64,000 bases of DNA from JAHCIE01 sp034431435 (GCA_034431435.1 DAOUDG010000059.1:86670-150669), one strand, 5' to 3'; positions 6,201 through 14,853 are shown, counted from the first letter of the stretch. The notes: generated by a model not told the origin, from the sequence alone. Numbers and translations are program-made.

Positions 6201-8573
6201 ATGTCCACAACTCACGGCAAGCTTCAGCGCGAAGTATTGCCCATTCCAGACCCGAAGCATGTCGGGGTCACCACCTATGACGCGAAGGACCCCGACACCG
6301 CCTTTCCGCCCATCGAGCCATTGCGACCGCCGACGGGCGCGCCGAATGTCCTCATCATCCTGCTGGATGACGCCGGGTTCGGCTCCAGCAGCGCCTTTGG
6401 CGGGCCATGCAACACACCGACCTTCGAGCGCCTGGCGCAGGACGGCTTGAAGTACACCCGCTTTCACACGACGGCTTTGTGCTCGCCGACGCGCGCCGCG
6501 CTGCTGACGGGGCGCAACCATCACTCGGTGGGCATGGGCGGCATCACCGAGATCGCGACCTCGGCGCCCGGCTACAGTTCCATCCGGCCGAAGGACAAAG
6601 CGCCCCTGGCCGAGGTGCTCAAGCTCAACGGCTACGCCACCGCCCACTTTGGCAAGTGCCACGAGGTGCCGGTCTGGGAGACCAGCCCGATGGGGCCATT
6701 CGATCGCTGGCCGACGCCTGGCAACGGCTTCGAGCATTTCTATGGCTTCATCGGCGGCGAGACCAACCAGTACGCGCCCGCCCTGTATCAGGATACCGTG
6801 CCGGTCGAGCCGGATCGGTCGCCCGAACAGGGCTACCACTTCACCGAGGACATGACCGACCGGGCGATTGAGTGGATACGTCAGCAGAAGGCGCTGATGC
6901 CCGACAAGCCTTTCTTCGTCTACTACGCGCCGGGCGCGACCCATGCTCCGCATCACGTGCCAGTCGAATGGAGCGTCAGGTACAAGGGCAAGTTTGATCA
7001 GGGCTGGGACACGCTACGCGAGGAGACCTTCGCACGCCAGAAGGCGCTCGGCGTCGTCCCCCAGGACGCGGAGTTGACCGCCCGCCCGAAGGAGATTCCC
7101 GCCTGGGCCGACATCCCCGATGACCTCAAGCCGGTGCTGGCTCGCCAGATGGAGGTCTACGCCGGGTTCATGGAGCACACCGACCACCACGCCGGCCGGC
7201 TGATCGACGCCCTGGCCGGTCTCGAAGTTCTCGACGATACGCTGGTCTACGTGATCGTCGGCGACAATGGGGCATCGGCTGAGGGCGACGTGCATGGCTG
7301 CTTCAATGAACTGGCTCATCTGAACGGGGTCAACGATCTGGAGACGACCGAGTTTCTGGTATCGCGCATCGCCGACTTCGGCACGCCGAAGGCCTACAAC
7401 CACTATGCGATCGGCTGGGCGCATGCCATGGATACACCGTATCAGTGGACCAAGCAAGTCGCCTCGCACTGGGGCGGGACCCGCAACGGCACGATCGTCC
7501 GCTGGCCGAAGGGCATCCAGGCCAGGGGCGAGATTCGCCACCAGTTCCACCATGTCATCGACGTCGCGCCGACCGTGCTCGAGGCGGCGGGCTTGCCGCA
7601 GCCTGCCTTCGTCAACGGCATTCAGCAGGCGCCGCTCGAAGGCGTCTCGATGGCCTACTCCTTCGACAACGCCTCGGCTGCCGACCGCCACACGACGCAA
7701 TACTTTGAGATGTTCGTCAACCGGGGCATCTACCACAATGGCTGGACGGCGGTCACCCGTCACAGTATCCCTTGGGACGCTAACATGTCGCTCCCCGCTT
7801 ACGACGACGACGTGTGGGAACTCTATGGGCCTGACGACTGGACGCAAGCCCGGAACATCGCGGCTGAGCAGCCCGGCCGACTGGCCCACCTCCAGCGCCT
7901 GTTCCTCATCGAGGCGGCCAAGTACAATGTACTGCCCCTCGACGACCGGCGTGTCGAACGCTTCGACCCCGGTCTGGCCGGCCGGCCCCAACTCGTTCGC
8001 GGCAACACCCAGCTTCTTTTCGGTGGGATGGGCCGGTTGTCTGAGAACTCAATGCTCGTCCTGAAGAACAAGTCCCACGCCATTACGGCTGAGATTGTCG
8101 TGCCGAGCAGCGGCGCTCGCGGCGTCATCGTCGCCCAGGGCGGGGCCTTCGGCGGCTGGAGCATCTATGCCAGGGCCGGCCGCCCGGCCTACTGTTACAA
8201 CCTGTTCGGCGTCGAGCGCTTCAAGGTCTATGGCTCCGACCCCATCCCGCCGGGCGAGCACCAGGTACGCGTCGAGTTCGCCTACGACGGCGGCGGTCTG
8301 GGCAAGGGCGGCACGGCGACACTCTACCTCGACGGGAAGAAGGCCGGCGAGGGCCGGGTGGATGCGACTGTGCCGCTGGTCTTCTCGGCCGACGAGACCT
8401 GCGACGTGGGTAACGACACCGGTACACCTGTGACCGATGACCTGCACGCGGGCGAGACGGCGTTTACGGGCCGGGTGAAGTGGGTTCAGCTTGACCTCGG
8501 CGACGATGCTCAAGACGCCGACCACCGAATCTCGCCCGCCGAACGCTACCGTATCGCGATGGCCCGCCAGTAG
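6201..8573 (+). CDS. Arylsulfatase-family sulfatase (formylglycine type)
   Basis: A 790-residue sulfatase that would hydrolyse a sulfate ester. Residues about 49-56 (NVLIILLDDAGFG) hold the metal-binding Asp pair. CSPTR at 94-98 is the C-x-P-x-R site at which Cys is converted to formylglycine, followed by AALLTGR. NHHSVGMGG, HFGKCHE (GKxH with Cys in place of the usual Trp) and VGDNGAS (metal ligands Asp-Asn) follow in family order. The C-terminal 200 residues resemble the all-beta extension of long bacterial arylsulfatases. No signal peptide is visible, so it is predicted cytoplasmic. AGGGAG precedes the ATG. The sulfatase-modifying enzyme is not in the window. The next gene starts nine bases later. 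Confidence 0.9.
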   Translation: MSTTHGKLQREVLPIPDPKHVGVTTYDAKDPDTAFPPIEPLRPPTGAPNVLIILLDDAGFGSSSAFGGPCNTPTFERLAQDGLKYTRFHTTALCSPTRAALLTGRNHHSVGMGGITEIATSAPGYSSIRPKDKAPLAEVLKLNGYATAHFGKCHEVPVWETSPMGPFDRWPTPGNGFEHFYGFIGGETNQYAPALYQDTVPVEPDRSPEQGYHFTEDMTDRAIEWIRQQKALMPDKPFFVYYAPGATHAPHHVPVEWSVRYKGKFDQGWDTLREETFARQKALGVVPQDAELTARPKEIPAWADIPDDLKPVLARQMEVYAGFMEHTDHHAGRLIDALAGLEVLDDTLVYVIVGDNGASAEGDVHGCFNELAHLNGVNDLETTEFLVSRIADFGTPKAYNHYAIGWAHAMDTPYQWTKQVASHWGGTRNGTIVRWPKGIQARGEIRHQFHHVIDVAPTVLEAAGLPQPAFVNGIQQAPLEGVSMAYSFDNASAADRHTTQYFEMFVNRGIYHNGWTAVTRHSIPWDANMSLPAYDDDVWELYGPDDWTQARNIAAEQPGRLAHLQRLFLIEAAKYNVLPLDDRRVERFDPGLAGRPQLVRGNTQLLFGGMGRLSENSMLVLKNKSHAITAEIVVPSSGARGVIVAQGGAFGGWSIYARAGRPAYCYNLFGVERFKVYGSDPIPPGEHQVRVEFAYDGGGLGKGGTATLYLDGKKAGEGRVDATVPLVFSADETCDVGNDTGTPVTDDLHAGETAFTGRVKWVQLDLGDDAQDADHRISPAERYRIAMARQ

Positions 8574-8582
8574 AGAGGGGCC

Positions 8583-9926
8583 GTGACCCCGGAAATTCGC
8601 TACGCCTTGAGCGGCGACGTTCATATCGCGTACCAGGTCGTGGGCGACGGCCCCATCGACCTGGTGCAGGTTCCTGGCTGGGTGTCCAATGTCGAGCTGG
8701 CGTGGGAGGATCCGGGCTATGCCCGCTTCCTGCGCCGCCTGGCATCCTTCTCGCGCCTGATTCTCTTCGACAAGCGCGGCACCGGCCTGTCGGATCGGGT
8801 GCGCAATGATGCCTTGCCCACCCTGGAACAGCGCATGGACGACGTGCGCGCGGTGATGGACGCGGTCGGGTCAGCGCGCGCCGCCCTCTTTGGCTGGTCC
8901 GAGGGCGGGCCGATGGTCGCCCTGTTCGCGGCGACGTATCCGGAGCGGACTCTCGCGCTCATCACCTTTGGCATCTTCGCCAAACGAGTCTGGTCACCCG
9001 ACTATCCCTGGGCGCCCACCCCGGAGGCGCGAGAGGCATGGCTGTCCACGGTCGAGCAGAGTTGGGGGCGCGACACGGCAGACATCGATGCCATGGCGCC
9101 CAGCGCGGCGCATGACGAGGTCTTCCGCCGCTGGCTGACCGCCTACTTCCGCCAGAGCGCCAGTCCAGGCGCAGCGGTTTCACTGGGGCGCATGAATACC
9201 CAGGTGGACATCCGCGCCGTGCTGCCAACCATCCGTGTGCCGAGCCTGATCATGAATCGGGTCGATGATCATGAAGCGAAAATCGAGGAGGCGCGCTATA
9301 TCGCCGCCCACATCCCCGGCGCGCGCCTCGTGGAGTTGCCGGGCGCCGACCACCTGCCTTTTACAGCCAGCCAGGACGATATTCTCAGCGAGGTCGAAGA
9401 GTTTCTGACGGGCGCTCGCCCGGTCGAGGAGCCGGATCGAATGCTGGCGACGGTACTGTTCACCGACATCGTCGGCTCGACAGAGCGCGCTGCCGCGCTG
9501 GGCGACCGTCGCTGGCGCGACCTGCTCGATAGCCACGATAAGGCCGTGCGGCGCGAGTTGACGCGCTATCGGGGACGCGAGGTGAAGCGCACGGGCGACG
9601 GCTTTCTCGCCACCTTCGACGGTCCTGCTCGCGCCATTCGGTGCGGCGTCGCCATCAGCCGCGCGGTGAAGGCGTTGGGCATCGAGGTGCGCGCTGGTCT
9701 GCACACAGGGGAGATCGAGGTGCGCGGCGAGGATGTAGGCGGTATTGCGGTTCATCTGGCGGCGCGAGTCATGGCCGCCGCTAAGGCCAGCGAGGTCCTT
9801 GTATCGAGTACGGTCAAGGACCTGGTCGCCGGTTCGGGCATCGTTTTCCAGGATCGCGGCGAGAGTCGCCTGAAGGGCGTACCAGGGACCTGGCGGCTGT
9901 TTGCCGTTGACCCGCTCACGGCGTAG
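8583..9926 (+). CDS. Alpha/beta hydrolase fused to class III nucleotide cyclase
   Basis: A 447-residue fusion. Residues about 1-275 are an alpha/beta hydrolase with oxyanion/nucleophile motif GWSEGG (Ser about 106), an Asp after the sixth strand, and the catalytic His in PGADHLPF. Residues about 285-440 are a class III adenylate/guanylate cyclase homology domain: LFTDIVGST with metal-binding Asp (about 295), RTGDGFLATF with the second Asp, and GGIAVHLAARV. It would make a cyclic nucleotide, perhaps gated by a ligand bound in the hydrolase pocket; that gating is inference. Translation starts with GTG after AGAGAGGGG. It is probably co-transcribed with the sulfatase and with the gene five bases downstream. 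Confidence 0.88.
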   Translation: MTPEIRYALSGDVHIAYQVVGDGPIDLVQVPGWVSNVELAWEDPGYARFLRRLASFSRLILFDKRGTGLSDRVRNDALPTLEQRMDDVRAVMDAVGSARAALFGWSEGGPMVALFAATYPERTLALITFGIFAKRVWSPDYPWAPTPEAREAWLSTVEQSWGRDTADIDAMAPSAAHDEVFRRWLTAYFRQSASPGAAVSLGRMNTQVDIRAVLPTIRVPSLIMNRVDDHEAKIEEARYIAAHIPGARLVELPGADHLPFTASQDDILSEVEEFLTGARPVEEPDRMLATVLFTDIVGSTERAAALGDRRWRDLLDSHDKAVRRELTRYRGREVKRTGDGFLATFDGPARAIRCGVAISRAVKALGIEVRAGLHTGEIEVRGEDVGGIAVHLAARVMAAAKASEVLVSSTVKDLVAGSGIVFQDRGESRLKGVPGTWRLFAVDPLTA

Positions 9927-9930
9927 CGCC

Positions 9931-10818
9931 ATGCCTGGCCCGCCCGACCGTCTCCTGTTCGGCGTCTCCGGCGTGCCCGTGTCGTCGGCGAAGCCGTCCA
10001 CCGAGGCGGGCATTGTGCGCTGTCGCGAGCTGGGCCTGGATGCCCTGGAAATGGCGATGGTCCAGAAGGTGACGATGGGCGCGGCGACGGCGGCCAGGGT
10101 ACGTGCGACCGCCGAGCGCGAAGACATTGTCCTCAGCGTCCATGCCCCCTACTACATCAACCTCAACAGCCGCGACTCCCAGAAACTGGCCGACAGCCAG
10201 CGGCGTATTCTGGCCGCGGCGCGCGTCGGGGATCTGTGTGGGGCGCGCAACATCGTGCTGCATCTGGGCTTCTACCATGACAATACCCCCGCCGAGACGA
10301 CGGCCATTCTGGAGCGCCACCTGACGCCGGTGATGGAGACCCTGGCCGCCGAAGGCTCGCAGGCCGTGCTGCGGCCGGAGACTATGGGCCGCGTCAGCCA
10401 GTGGGGCGACCTGGCCGAAGCCCTCGACCTGTGCGCCGCCCTGCCGCGTTGCCTGCCGTGCATCGACTTCGCCCACCTGCACGCCCGCCACGGGCGGGAC
10501 AACACCTACGCCGAGTTCCTCGCTATCCTCGACGCGATCGAGGGGCGGCTCGGCCGACCTGCCCTGGACGACATGCACATTCACATGTCGGGTATTGCCT
10601 ACGGTGAGAAGGGCGAGCAGCATCATCTGGCCTTCGCCGACGCCGACTTTGCCTACCGCGATTGCCTGCGCGCTCTACGCGACAGAAAGTGTAAGGGCCT
10701 CGTCATCGGCGAAAGCCCGGCGCGGGAGCAGGATGTGCAGGTGCTGCAGCAGGTGTGGCGGGAACTTGAAGGCGAGATTGATGGTCGCGATGAAGTGGCC
10801 TTGCACCATGAAACGTGA
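9931..10818 (+). CDS. Endonuclease IV (Nfo)-like TIM-barrel protein
   Basis: A 295-residue AP endonuclease family 2/xylose isomerase-like TIM barrel. Metal ligands of endonuclease IV can be followed: HAPYYINL, HLGFYHD, RPETMG, IDFAHLHARHG and HIHMSGIAYG. Endonuclease IV cleaves DNA at abasic sites in base-excision repair; related barrels act on sugars, so the DNA-repair role is likely but not certain. The ATG at 9931 is preferred over an upstream TTG because it begins the conserved sequence and lies just after the cyclase stop codon. A 12-bp inverted repeat overlaps the stop. Confidence 0.75.
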   Translation: MPGPPDRLLFGVSGVPVSSAKPSTEAGIVRCRELGLDALEMAMVQKVTMGAATAARVRATAEREDIVLSVHAPYYINLNSRDSQKLADSQRRILAAARVGDLCGARNIVLHLGFYHDNTPAETTAILERHLTPVMETLAAEGSQAVLRPETMGRVSQWGDLAEALDLCAALPRCLPCIDFAHLHARHGRDNTYAEFLAILDAIEGRLGRPALDDMHIHMSGIAYGEKGEQHHLAFADADFAYRDCLRALRDRKCKGLVIGESPAREQDVQVLQQVWRELEGEIDGRDEVALHHET

Positions 10819-10859
10819 TGCGTGAAACGTGAGAGCATCCGAGGTAGTTCACGCATCAC
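10815..10859. repeat. Inverted repeat after the Nfo-like gene
   Basis: GTGATGCGTGAA (10815-10826) pairs perfectly with TTCACGCATCAC (10848-10859) across a 21-base loop. The left arm includes the TGA stop codon at 10816-10818. It may slow or end transcription before the next gene, but it lacks a T tract. Confidence 0.5.
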
Positions 10860-10899
10860 AGGGCGGCAGGGTCATCGAACCCGAGAAGCGAGACTTCCC

Positions 10900-12042
10900 A
10901 TGTCTGGCACGGACGTAGTTATCATCGGTGGCGGCGTCATCGGCGCGAGCGTCGCCTGGCATCTGGCGCGGCTCGGCGTCACGGACGTCGTGTTGCTGGA
11001 GAGGGATATCAGCCTGGCCGCCGGCTCGACGGGGCGTTCAGTGGGCGGCATCCGCCACCAGTTCTCTAGCACGGTCAACGTGCGCCTGTCTCAGGCCAGC
11101 GTGGCCAAGTTCCATCGCTTCAGCGAGGACACCGACGCTCCCGCCGACTTTGTCTGGCGCGGCTACCTGTTTGCCCTGGACAACGCCGCCGACTGGGCCG
11201 AGTTCCAGCAGAACGTCGCCATGCAGCAGGCGCTGGGTGTCGATGCGCGCCTGCTGACACCCGCCCAGGCAGCCGACCTTGTACCTGGCCTGATGGTGGA
11301 TGACCTGCTCGGGGCCACCTATTGTCCACTGGATGGTGTCGGCGACCCCTACGCCATCACCCAGGGGTACGCCCAGGCCGCGCGACGGCTGGGCGTGCGT
11401 GTCCGCATCGGCGTCGGCGCGACGGGCATCGCCGTGGAGGACGGGCGCGTCGCGGCCGTCGAGACGACCGAGGGCCGCATCGCCACCCACTGGGTCGTCA
11501 ACTGCGCCGGACCGTGGGCCGCCCAGGTGGGCGACCTGGCGGGGGTTGACCTGCCCATCGTGCCTCTCAAGCGCCAGGTGTACGTCACCGACGTCTTCGA
11601 CCGCATGCCCCACGACTTCCCGATGGTCGTCGACTTCACCCCGTCCTTCTACTTCCGCCGCGAGGGCATGGGCCTCATGATTGGCATGACCAACAAGGAT
11701 CAGCCGCCCGGCTTCGACCTGACCCTCGACCCCGCCTGGCTGGGCGTGACCATCGAGCAGGCGCTGCGCCGCGCCCCCATGCTGGCCGACGCGCGCATCA
11801 TGCGCGGCTGGGCGGGTCTGTACGACACCACGCCCGATGGCAACCCCATCCTCGGTGCGGTCCCGGAGGTGGCGGGCTTCCTGGTGGCGGCGGGCTTCAG
11901 CGGCCACGGCTTCATGCATAGCCCCGCCACCGGCCAGGTCATCGCCGAGATGATCGTGTACGGCGCGCCGAGCATCGACGTGGCTGAGTTGGGTATCGAC
12001 CGTTTCACGGCGGCGGCGCGCCGCGAGCATAACGTGATTTGA
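10900..12042 (+). CDS. FAD-dependent oxidoreductase, DAO family
   Basis: A 380-residue flavoprotein of the D-amino-acid oxidase/sarcosine oxidase/glycerol-3-phosphate dehydrogenase group. The N-terminal dinucleotide-binding motif VVIIGGGVIGAS (residues 6-17) and an acidic residue ending the second strand (LLERD) bind FAD. GSTGRSVGGIRHQF resembles the sarcosine/dimethylglycine dehydrogenase signature, and the C-terminal GHGFMHSPATG closes the flavin site. The likely reaction is oxidative removal of an amine or N-methyl group from a small amino acid; the exact substrate is unknown. The ATG at 10900 is chosen because the FAD motif starts immediately after it. Confidence 0.85.
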   Translation: MSGTDVVIIGGGVIGASVAWHLARLGVTDVVLLERDISLAAGSTGRSVGGIRHQFSSTVNVRLSQASVAKFHRFSEDTDAPADFVWRGYLFALDNAADWAEFQQNVAMQQALGVDARLLTPAQAADLVPGLMVDDLLGATYCPLDGVGDPYAITQGYAQAARRLGVRVRIGVGATGIAVEDGRVAAVETTEGRIATHWVVNCAGPWAAQVGDLAGVDLPIVPLKRQVYVTDVFDRMPHDFPMVVDFTPSFYFRREGMGLMIGMTNKDQPPGFDLTLDPAWLGVTIEQALRRAPMLADARIMRGWAGLYDTTPDGNPILGAVPEVAGFLVAAGFSGHGFMHSPATGQVIAEMIVYGAPSIDVAELGIDRFTAAARREHNVI

Positions 12043-12053
12043 CGCCCCTGCTG

Positions 12054-12059
12054 TATAAT
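12054..12059 (+). promoter_or_regulatory. Candidate -10 box for the methyltransferase-MTHFR gene
   Basis: A perfect TATAAT sits 42 bases before the chosen ATG and 12 bases after the upstream stop codon. No good -35 hexamer lies 16-18 bases upstream (a TTGACG is only nine bases away), so this is tentative. Confidence 0.4.
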
Positions 12060-12100
12060 TGGGGGGCGTACCGGATGTGGGTATGAACGCACGAGGACCT

Positions 12101-13984
12101 ATGCCCCGTTCTTTCCTTGAGCGCCTCCAGCTTGGCCCCATCGTCTGCGATGGGGCGATGGGGACGCAGTTGTATGCCCGTGGCATCTCCTACGACCAGA
12201 GCTTCGACGAACTGGTTGTCTCGCGGCCCGATGTCGTCCTGAGCGTCCACCGCGACTACCTGGACGCGGGCGCGGAGATTTTGGAAACCAATACCTTCGG
12301 TGCGAACCGAATCCGTCTGGCTGAGTTCGGCCTGGCCGATAATGTGATCCTGTACAATACACGCGCCGTCGCGATTGCTCGCCAGGCCGTCGCGGAGAGC
12401 GGTCGTTCAGCGTACGTGGCGGGCGCAGTCGGCCCCCTCGGCAAGGGGCTGGCTCCCTTCGGCCCCGTCAGCCCGACTGAGGCGCGCGCTGTCTTCGCCG
12501 AGCAGATCGAGGCCCTGACCCGCGCTGGCGTCGACCTCCTCGTCCTGGAGACGTTCTCTAGTCTGGCCGAACTGGTGGAGGCGGTCAAAGCCGCCAGGCT
12601 CGTTGCGCCCGACCTGCCCCTGGTGGCCCAGATGACCTTCAACGAGGAGAGTGTCACGGTCCGCGGCCACACGCCGGCCGACGTGGTGGCGAAGCTAGAG
12701 CCGCTGGGTGTCGATGTGTTGGGCGCTAACTGCTCCTTCGGCTCGCAGCCCATGCTGGCCGTCATGGAGGCGATGGCCGCCGTGGCCAGCAAACCGCTAT
12801 CGGCGCAGCCTAACGCGGGCTTTCCCACCATCATCGACGGCCGCTTCATGTACCTGTCGTCGCCCGCCTACATGGCCGACTACGCGCGCCAGATGGTCGA
12901 GAGCGGCGTCACCATCATTGGCGGCTGTTGCGGGACGACCCCCGCCCACATCCGCGCCCTGGCCGAGGTCGCGCGTACCGCCCGCCCGCGCCCCCGCGTG
13001 CCCGCCACCGTTGCCGACAGGGCCGAGACGGTTGGCGAGGCCGTGGAAGCCCACACCTATCAGCCGACGGGCCTCGAGCGCAAGCTGGCCGAGAAGTTCG
13101 TGGTGACGGTGGAAGTAACCCCGCCGCGCGGCTTCGACGTGGGTCGTATCCTACCGTCCATCATGTCGCTCCGCAAGTCGGGCCTGGTGGACGCCATCAA
13201 TGTCGACGACAACCCGCGGGCGACGGCCAGCCTGAGCGCGTTGGCGATGTGTTCCCTGGTGCAGACGCGCGTCGGCATCGAAACCGTCCTGCACCTGGCG
13301 TGCCGCACCCGCAACCTGATCGCCCTGCACTCCGAACTGATGGGCGCGCACGCCCTGGGCGTCCGCAACGTCTTCGTTGTCATGGGCGATCTGCCCCATG
13401 TCGGCGACTATCCCCGCGCTTCGGTCGTCGGCGACGTCACGGCGTCGGGCCTGATGGGCCTCATCAAGCGCTTCAATGAGGGCGAGGACATGAACGGCAA
13501 GCCCCTGGGCAGTCGCACGTCCTTCTTCGTCGGCTGCGCCCTCAACCTGGGCGCGGAAAATCTCGACAAGGAACTGAAGGTACTAGAGAGGAAGGTCGCG
13601 GCCGGGGCGGACTTCATCCTGACCCAGCCGGTCTACGACCCGGAAACCTTCTTCCGCGTTCAGCGCCGCCTGGGGGCGTTCCCGCGGCCGCTGCTGGTGG
13701 GCGTGATGCCCCTGTACAACAGCCGCAACGCCGAGTTCCTTCACAACGAGGTCCCCGGCATCGTTATTCCCGACGCGGTGCGCGCTCGGATGCGTGACGC
13801 GGGCGAGACGGGCGGCCGTACCGAGGGCGTGACGCTCAGCCAGGAGTTCCTGGCTGCCGTCCACGAGCACGTGAGCGGCGCGTACATCATCCCACCCTTC
13901 CGCCGCTACGACATGGTCGTCGAGGCGCTCGAGGGGCTGCCCTGGCTGCGGCCCCCGGCCCTTGAGACCGTCACCTCTCCCTGA
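12101..13984 (+). CDS. Bifunctional homocysteine S-methyltransferase / 5,10-methylenetetrahydrofolate reductase
   Basis: A 627-residue fusion, as in Bacillus YitJ-type proteins. Residues about 1-300 are a homocysteine S-methyltransferase barrel with zinc-binding cysteines in GANCSFG (about 210) and GGCCGTTP (about 276-277). Residues about 335-627 are a MetF-type FAD-dependent reductase barrel (VTVEVTPPRGFD, NVFVVMGDLP, DFILTQPVYD). It links the one-carbon pool to methionine regeneration. There are several in-frame starts; ATG 12101 is preferred because CGAGGA precedes it at suitable spacing, and the conserved sequence begins directly after it (ATG 12083 is the alternative). No B12-binding module of full MetH is present here. 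Confidence 0.9.
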   Translation: MPRSFLERLQLGPIVCDGAMGTQLYARGISYDQSFDELVVSRPDVVLSVHRDYLDAGAEILETNTFGANRIRLAEFGLADNVILYNTRAVAIARQAVAESGRSAYVAGAVGPLGKGLAPFGPVSPTEARAVFAEQIEALTRAGVDLLVLETFSSLAELVEAVKAARLVAPDLPLVAQMTFNEESVTVRGHTPADVVAKLEPLGVDVLGANCSFGSQPMLAVMEAMAAVASKPLSAQPNAGFPTIIDGRFMYLSSPAYMADYARQMVESGVTIIGGCCGTTPAHIRALAEVARTARPRPRVPATVADRAETVGEAVEAHTYQPTGLERKLAEKFVVTVEVTPPRGFDVGRILPSIMSLRKSGLVDAINVDDNPRATASLSALAMCSLVQTRVGIETVLHLACRTRNLIALHSELMGAHALGVRNVFVVMGDLPHVGDYPRASVVGDVTASGLMGLIKRFNEGEDMNGKPLGSRTSFFVGCALNLGAENLDKELKVLERKVAAGADFILTQPVYDPETFFRVQRRLGAFPRPLLVGVMPLYNSRNAEFLHNEVPGIVIPDAVRARMRDAGETGGRTEGVTLSQEFLAAVHEHVSGAYIIPPFRRYDMVVEALEGLPWLRPPALETVTSP

Positions 13985-13998
13985 CAGGATACTCGCTC

Positions 13999-14337
13999 AT
14001 GATCACTGTCCAGGTTCAACTGTTCGCTGCCTACCGCGAGGCGGTGGGCGCGCGTCAGATCCCCCTCGACGTACCCCAGGGCGCGACTGTTCTCGACGTG
14101 TGGCAGCAGCTACAAGGGCAGTACCCCAAGCTACGCACACCGCGCCCTGTCGCCGCCATCAACGACGCCTATGCCACCCTTGACACCGTTGTTCAGCCCG
14201 GTGACCTGATCGCCTACCTGCCGCCGGTCAGCGGGGGCGTGGTCTCATTCCCTCTCCCTGTGGGCGAGGGAGCCAGACAGGCAATACCGTGCGCGGAGGT
14301 AACCGTCGTATGTTCCTCATCACCGCCCAACCCTTGA
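13999..14337 (+). CDS. moaD: MoaD, molybdopterin synthase small subunit with C-terminal extension
   Basis: A ubiquitin-fold sulfur carrier for molybdopterin synthesis. The 80-residue core (VQVQLFAAYREAVG..., AAINDAYA, GDLIAYLPPVSGG) ends with the Gly79-Gly80 pair that is normally the free C-terminus and becomes the thiocarboxylate. Here the frame runs on for 32 more residues through a palindromic element and overlaps the moaE start by 28 bases. Either the tail is removed by a protease, as in processed MoaD/ubiquitin-like carriers, or the gene product is impaired. The downstream moaE makes the MoaD identity firm. Confidence 0.85.
   Translation: MITVQVQLFAAYREAVGARQIPLDVPQGATVLDVWQQLQGQYPKLRTPRPVAAINDAYATLDTVVQPGDLIAYLPPVSGGVVSFPLPVGEGARQAIPCAEVTVVCSSSPPNP
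14250..14270. repeat. Small palindrome inside the moaD 3' extension
   Basis: CCCTCTCCC (14250-14258) pairs with GGGCGAGGG (14262-14270) with one T/C mismatch and a TGT loop. It begins 12 bases after the Gly-Gly codons of moaD. Similar C-rich/G-rich palindromes occur between other genes in this window (for example 31789-31823 and 53007-53033). Confidence 0.6.
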
Positions 14338-14759
14338 GCGTCACTGACGTCGAGGCTGCCGTCGCCGACCCTGGCGCGGGCGCGCTGGTTACCTTCACCG
14401 GCGTCGTCCGCGACAACAACCTCGGCAAGTCGGTCCACTACCTCGAATACGAGGGCCACCCGTCCATGGCCGAAAAGGTCATGGCCCAGATCGGCGACGA
14501 GGTGGGCGCGCGCTGGCCGGGCGCGCGTGTCGCCATGGCGCATCGGCTGGGGCGGCTCGAAATCGGCGAGGCCAGCGTCATCATCTCCGTCTCGACGCCT
14601 CACCGCGCCGACGCCTTTGCCGCCTGCCACTACGCCATCGATCGCCTCAAGGAGATCGTGCCGGTCTGGAAGAAGGAAGTCTGGGAGGGTGGCGAGTATT
14701 GGATCGAGGGCAGTGCAGCAGCGGCGACCGAGGACCAGGAACGCGCGCCCACGAGTTGA
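14310..14759 (+). CDS. moaE: MoaE, molybdopterin synthase large subunit
   Basis: A 149-residue catalytic subunit that transfers sulfur from MoaD thiocarboxylate to precursor Z (cPMP). Family landmarks are GALVTFTGVVRD, LEYEGHPSMAEK, AMAHRLGRLEIGE, HRADAFAACHYAIDRLK and the lysine-rich VPVWKKEVWEGGEYWIEG near the end, which contains the active-site Lys pair. GGAGGT nine bases upstream sets the ATG. It overlaps the extended moaD frame. Confidence 0.93.
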   Translation: MFLITAQPLSVTDVEAAVADPGAGALVTFTGVVRDNNLGKSVHYLEYEGHPSMAEKVMAQIGDEVGARWPGARVAMAHRLGRLEIGEASVIISVSTPHRADAFAACHYAIDRLKEIVPVWKKEVWEGGEYWIEGSAAAATEDQERAPTS

Positions 14760-14794
14760 GGACTCGTTCGCGGCCTTCCGCCCTTCGTCTTACC

Positions 14795-14823
14795 TTGAGC
14801 ATTTCTGCCGTCGGTCCTATACT
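14795..14823 (+). promoter_or_regulatory. Promoter of the pepA gene
   Basis: TTGAGC (14795-14800) and TATACT (14818-14823) are separated by 17 bases, a good sigma-70-type match, 30 bases before the pepA ATG and 36 bases after moaE ends. It would also drive lipA and the methyltransferase downstream, which overlap. Confidence 0.65.
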
Positions 14824-14853
14824 GTATCCTAATCCCAACTCATCGAGGTCGAT

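Noticed and set aside
5229..6956. A 575-codon open frame on the minus strand
   Set aside because: It lies antisense to the lipoprotein and sulfatase genes, has no conserved motif and arises from high GC at third positions.
6201..8573. Link between the sulfatase and the FGE-like DGR target
   Set aside because: DGR targets use the FGE fold as a lectin-like scaffold; nothing in the sequence connects the two systems beyond fold naming.
12043..12100. SAM or B12 riboswitch before the methyltransferase-MTHFR gene
   Set aside because: The gap after the preceding stop is only 58 bases, too short for either riboswitch.
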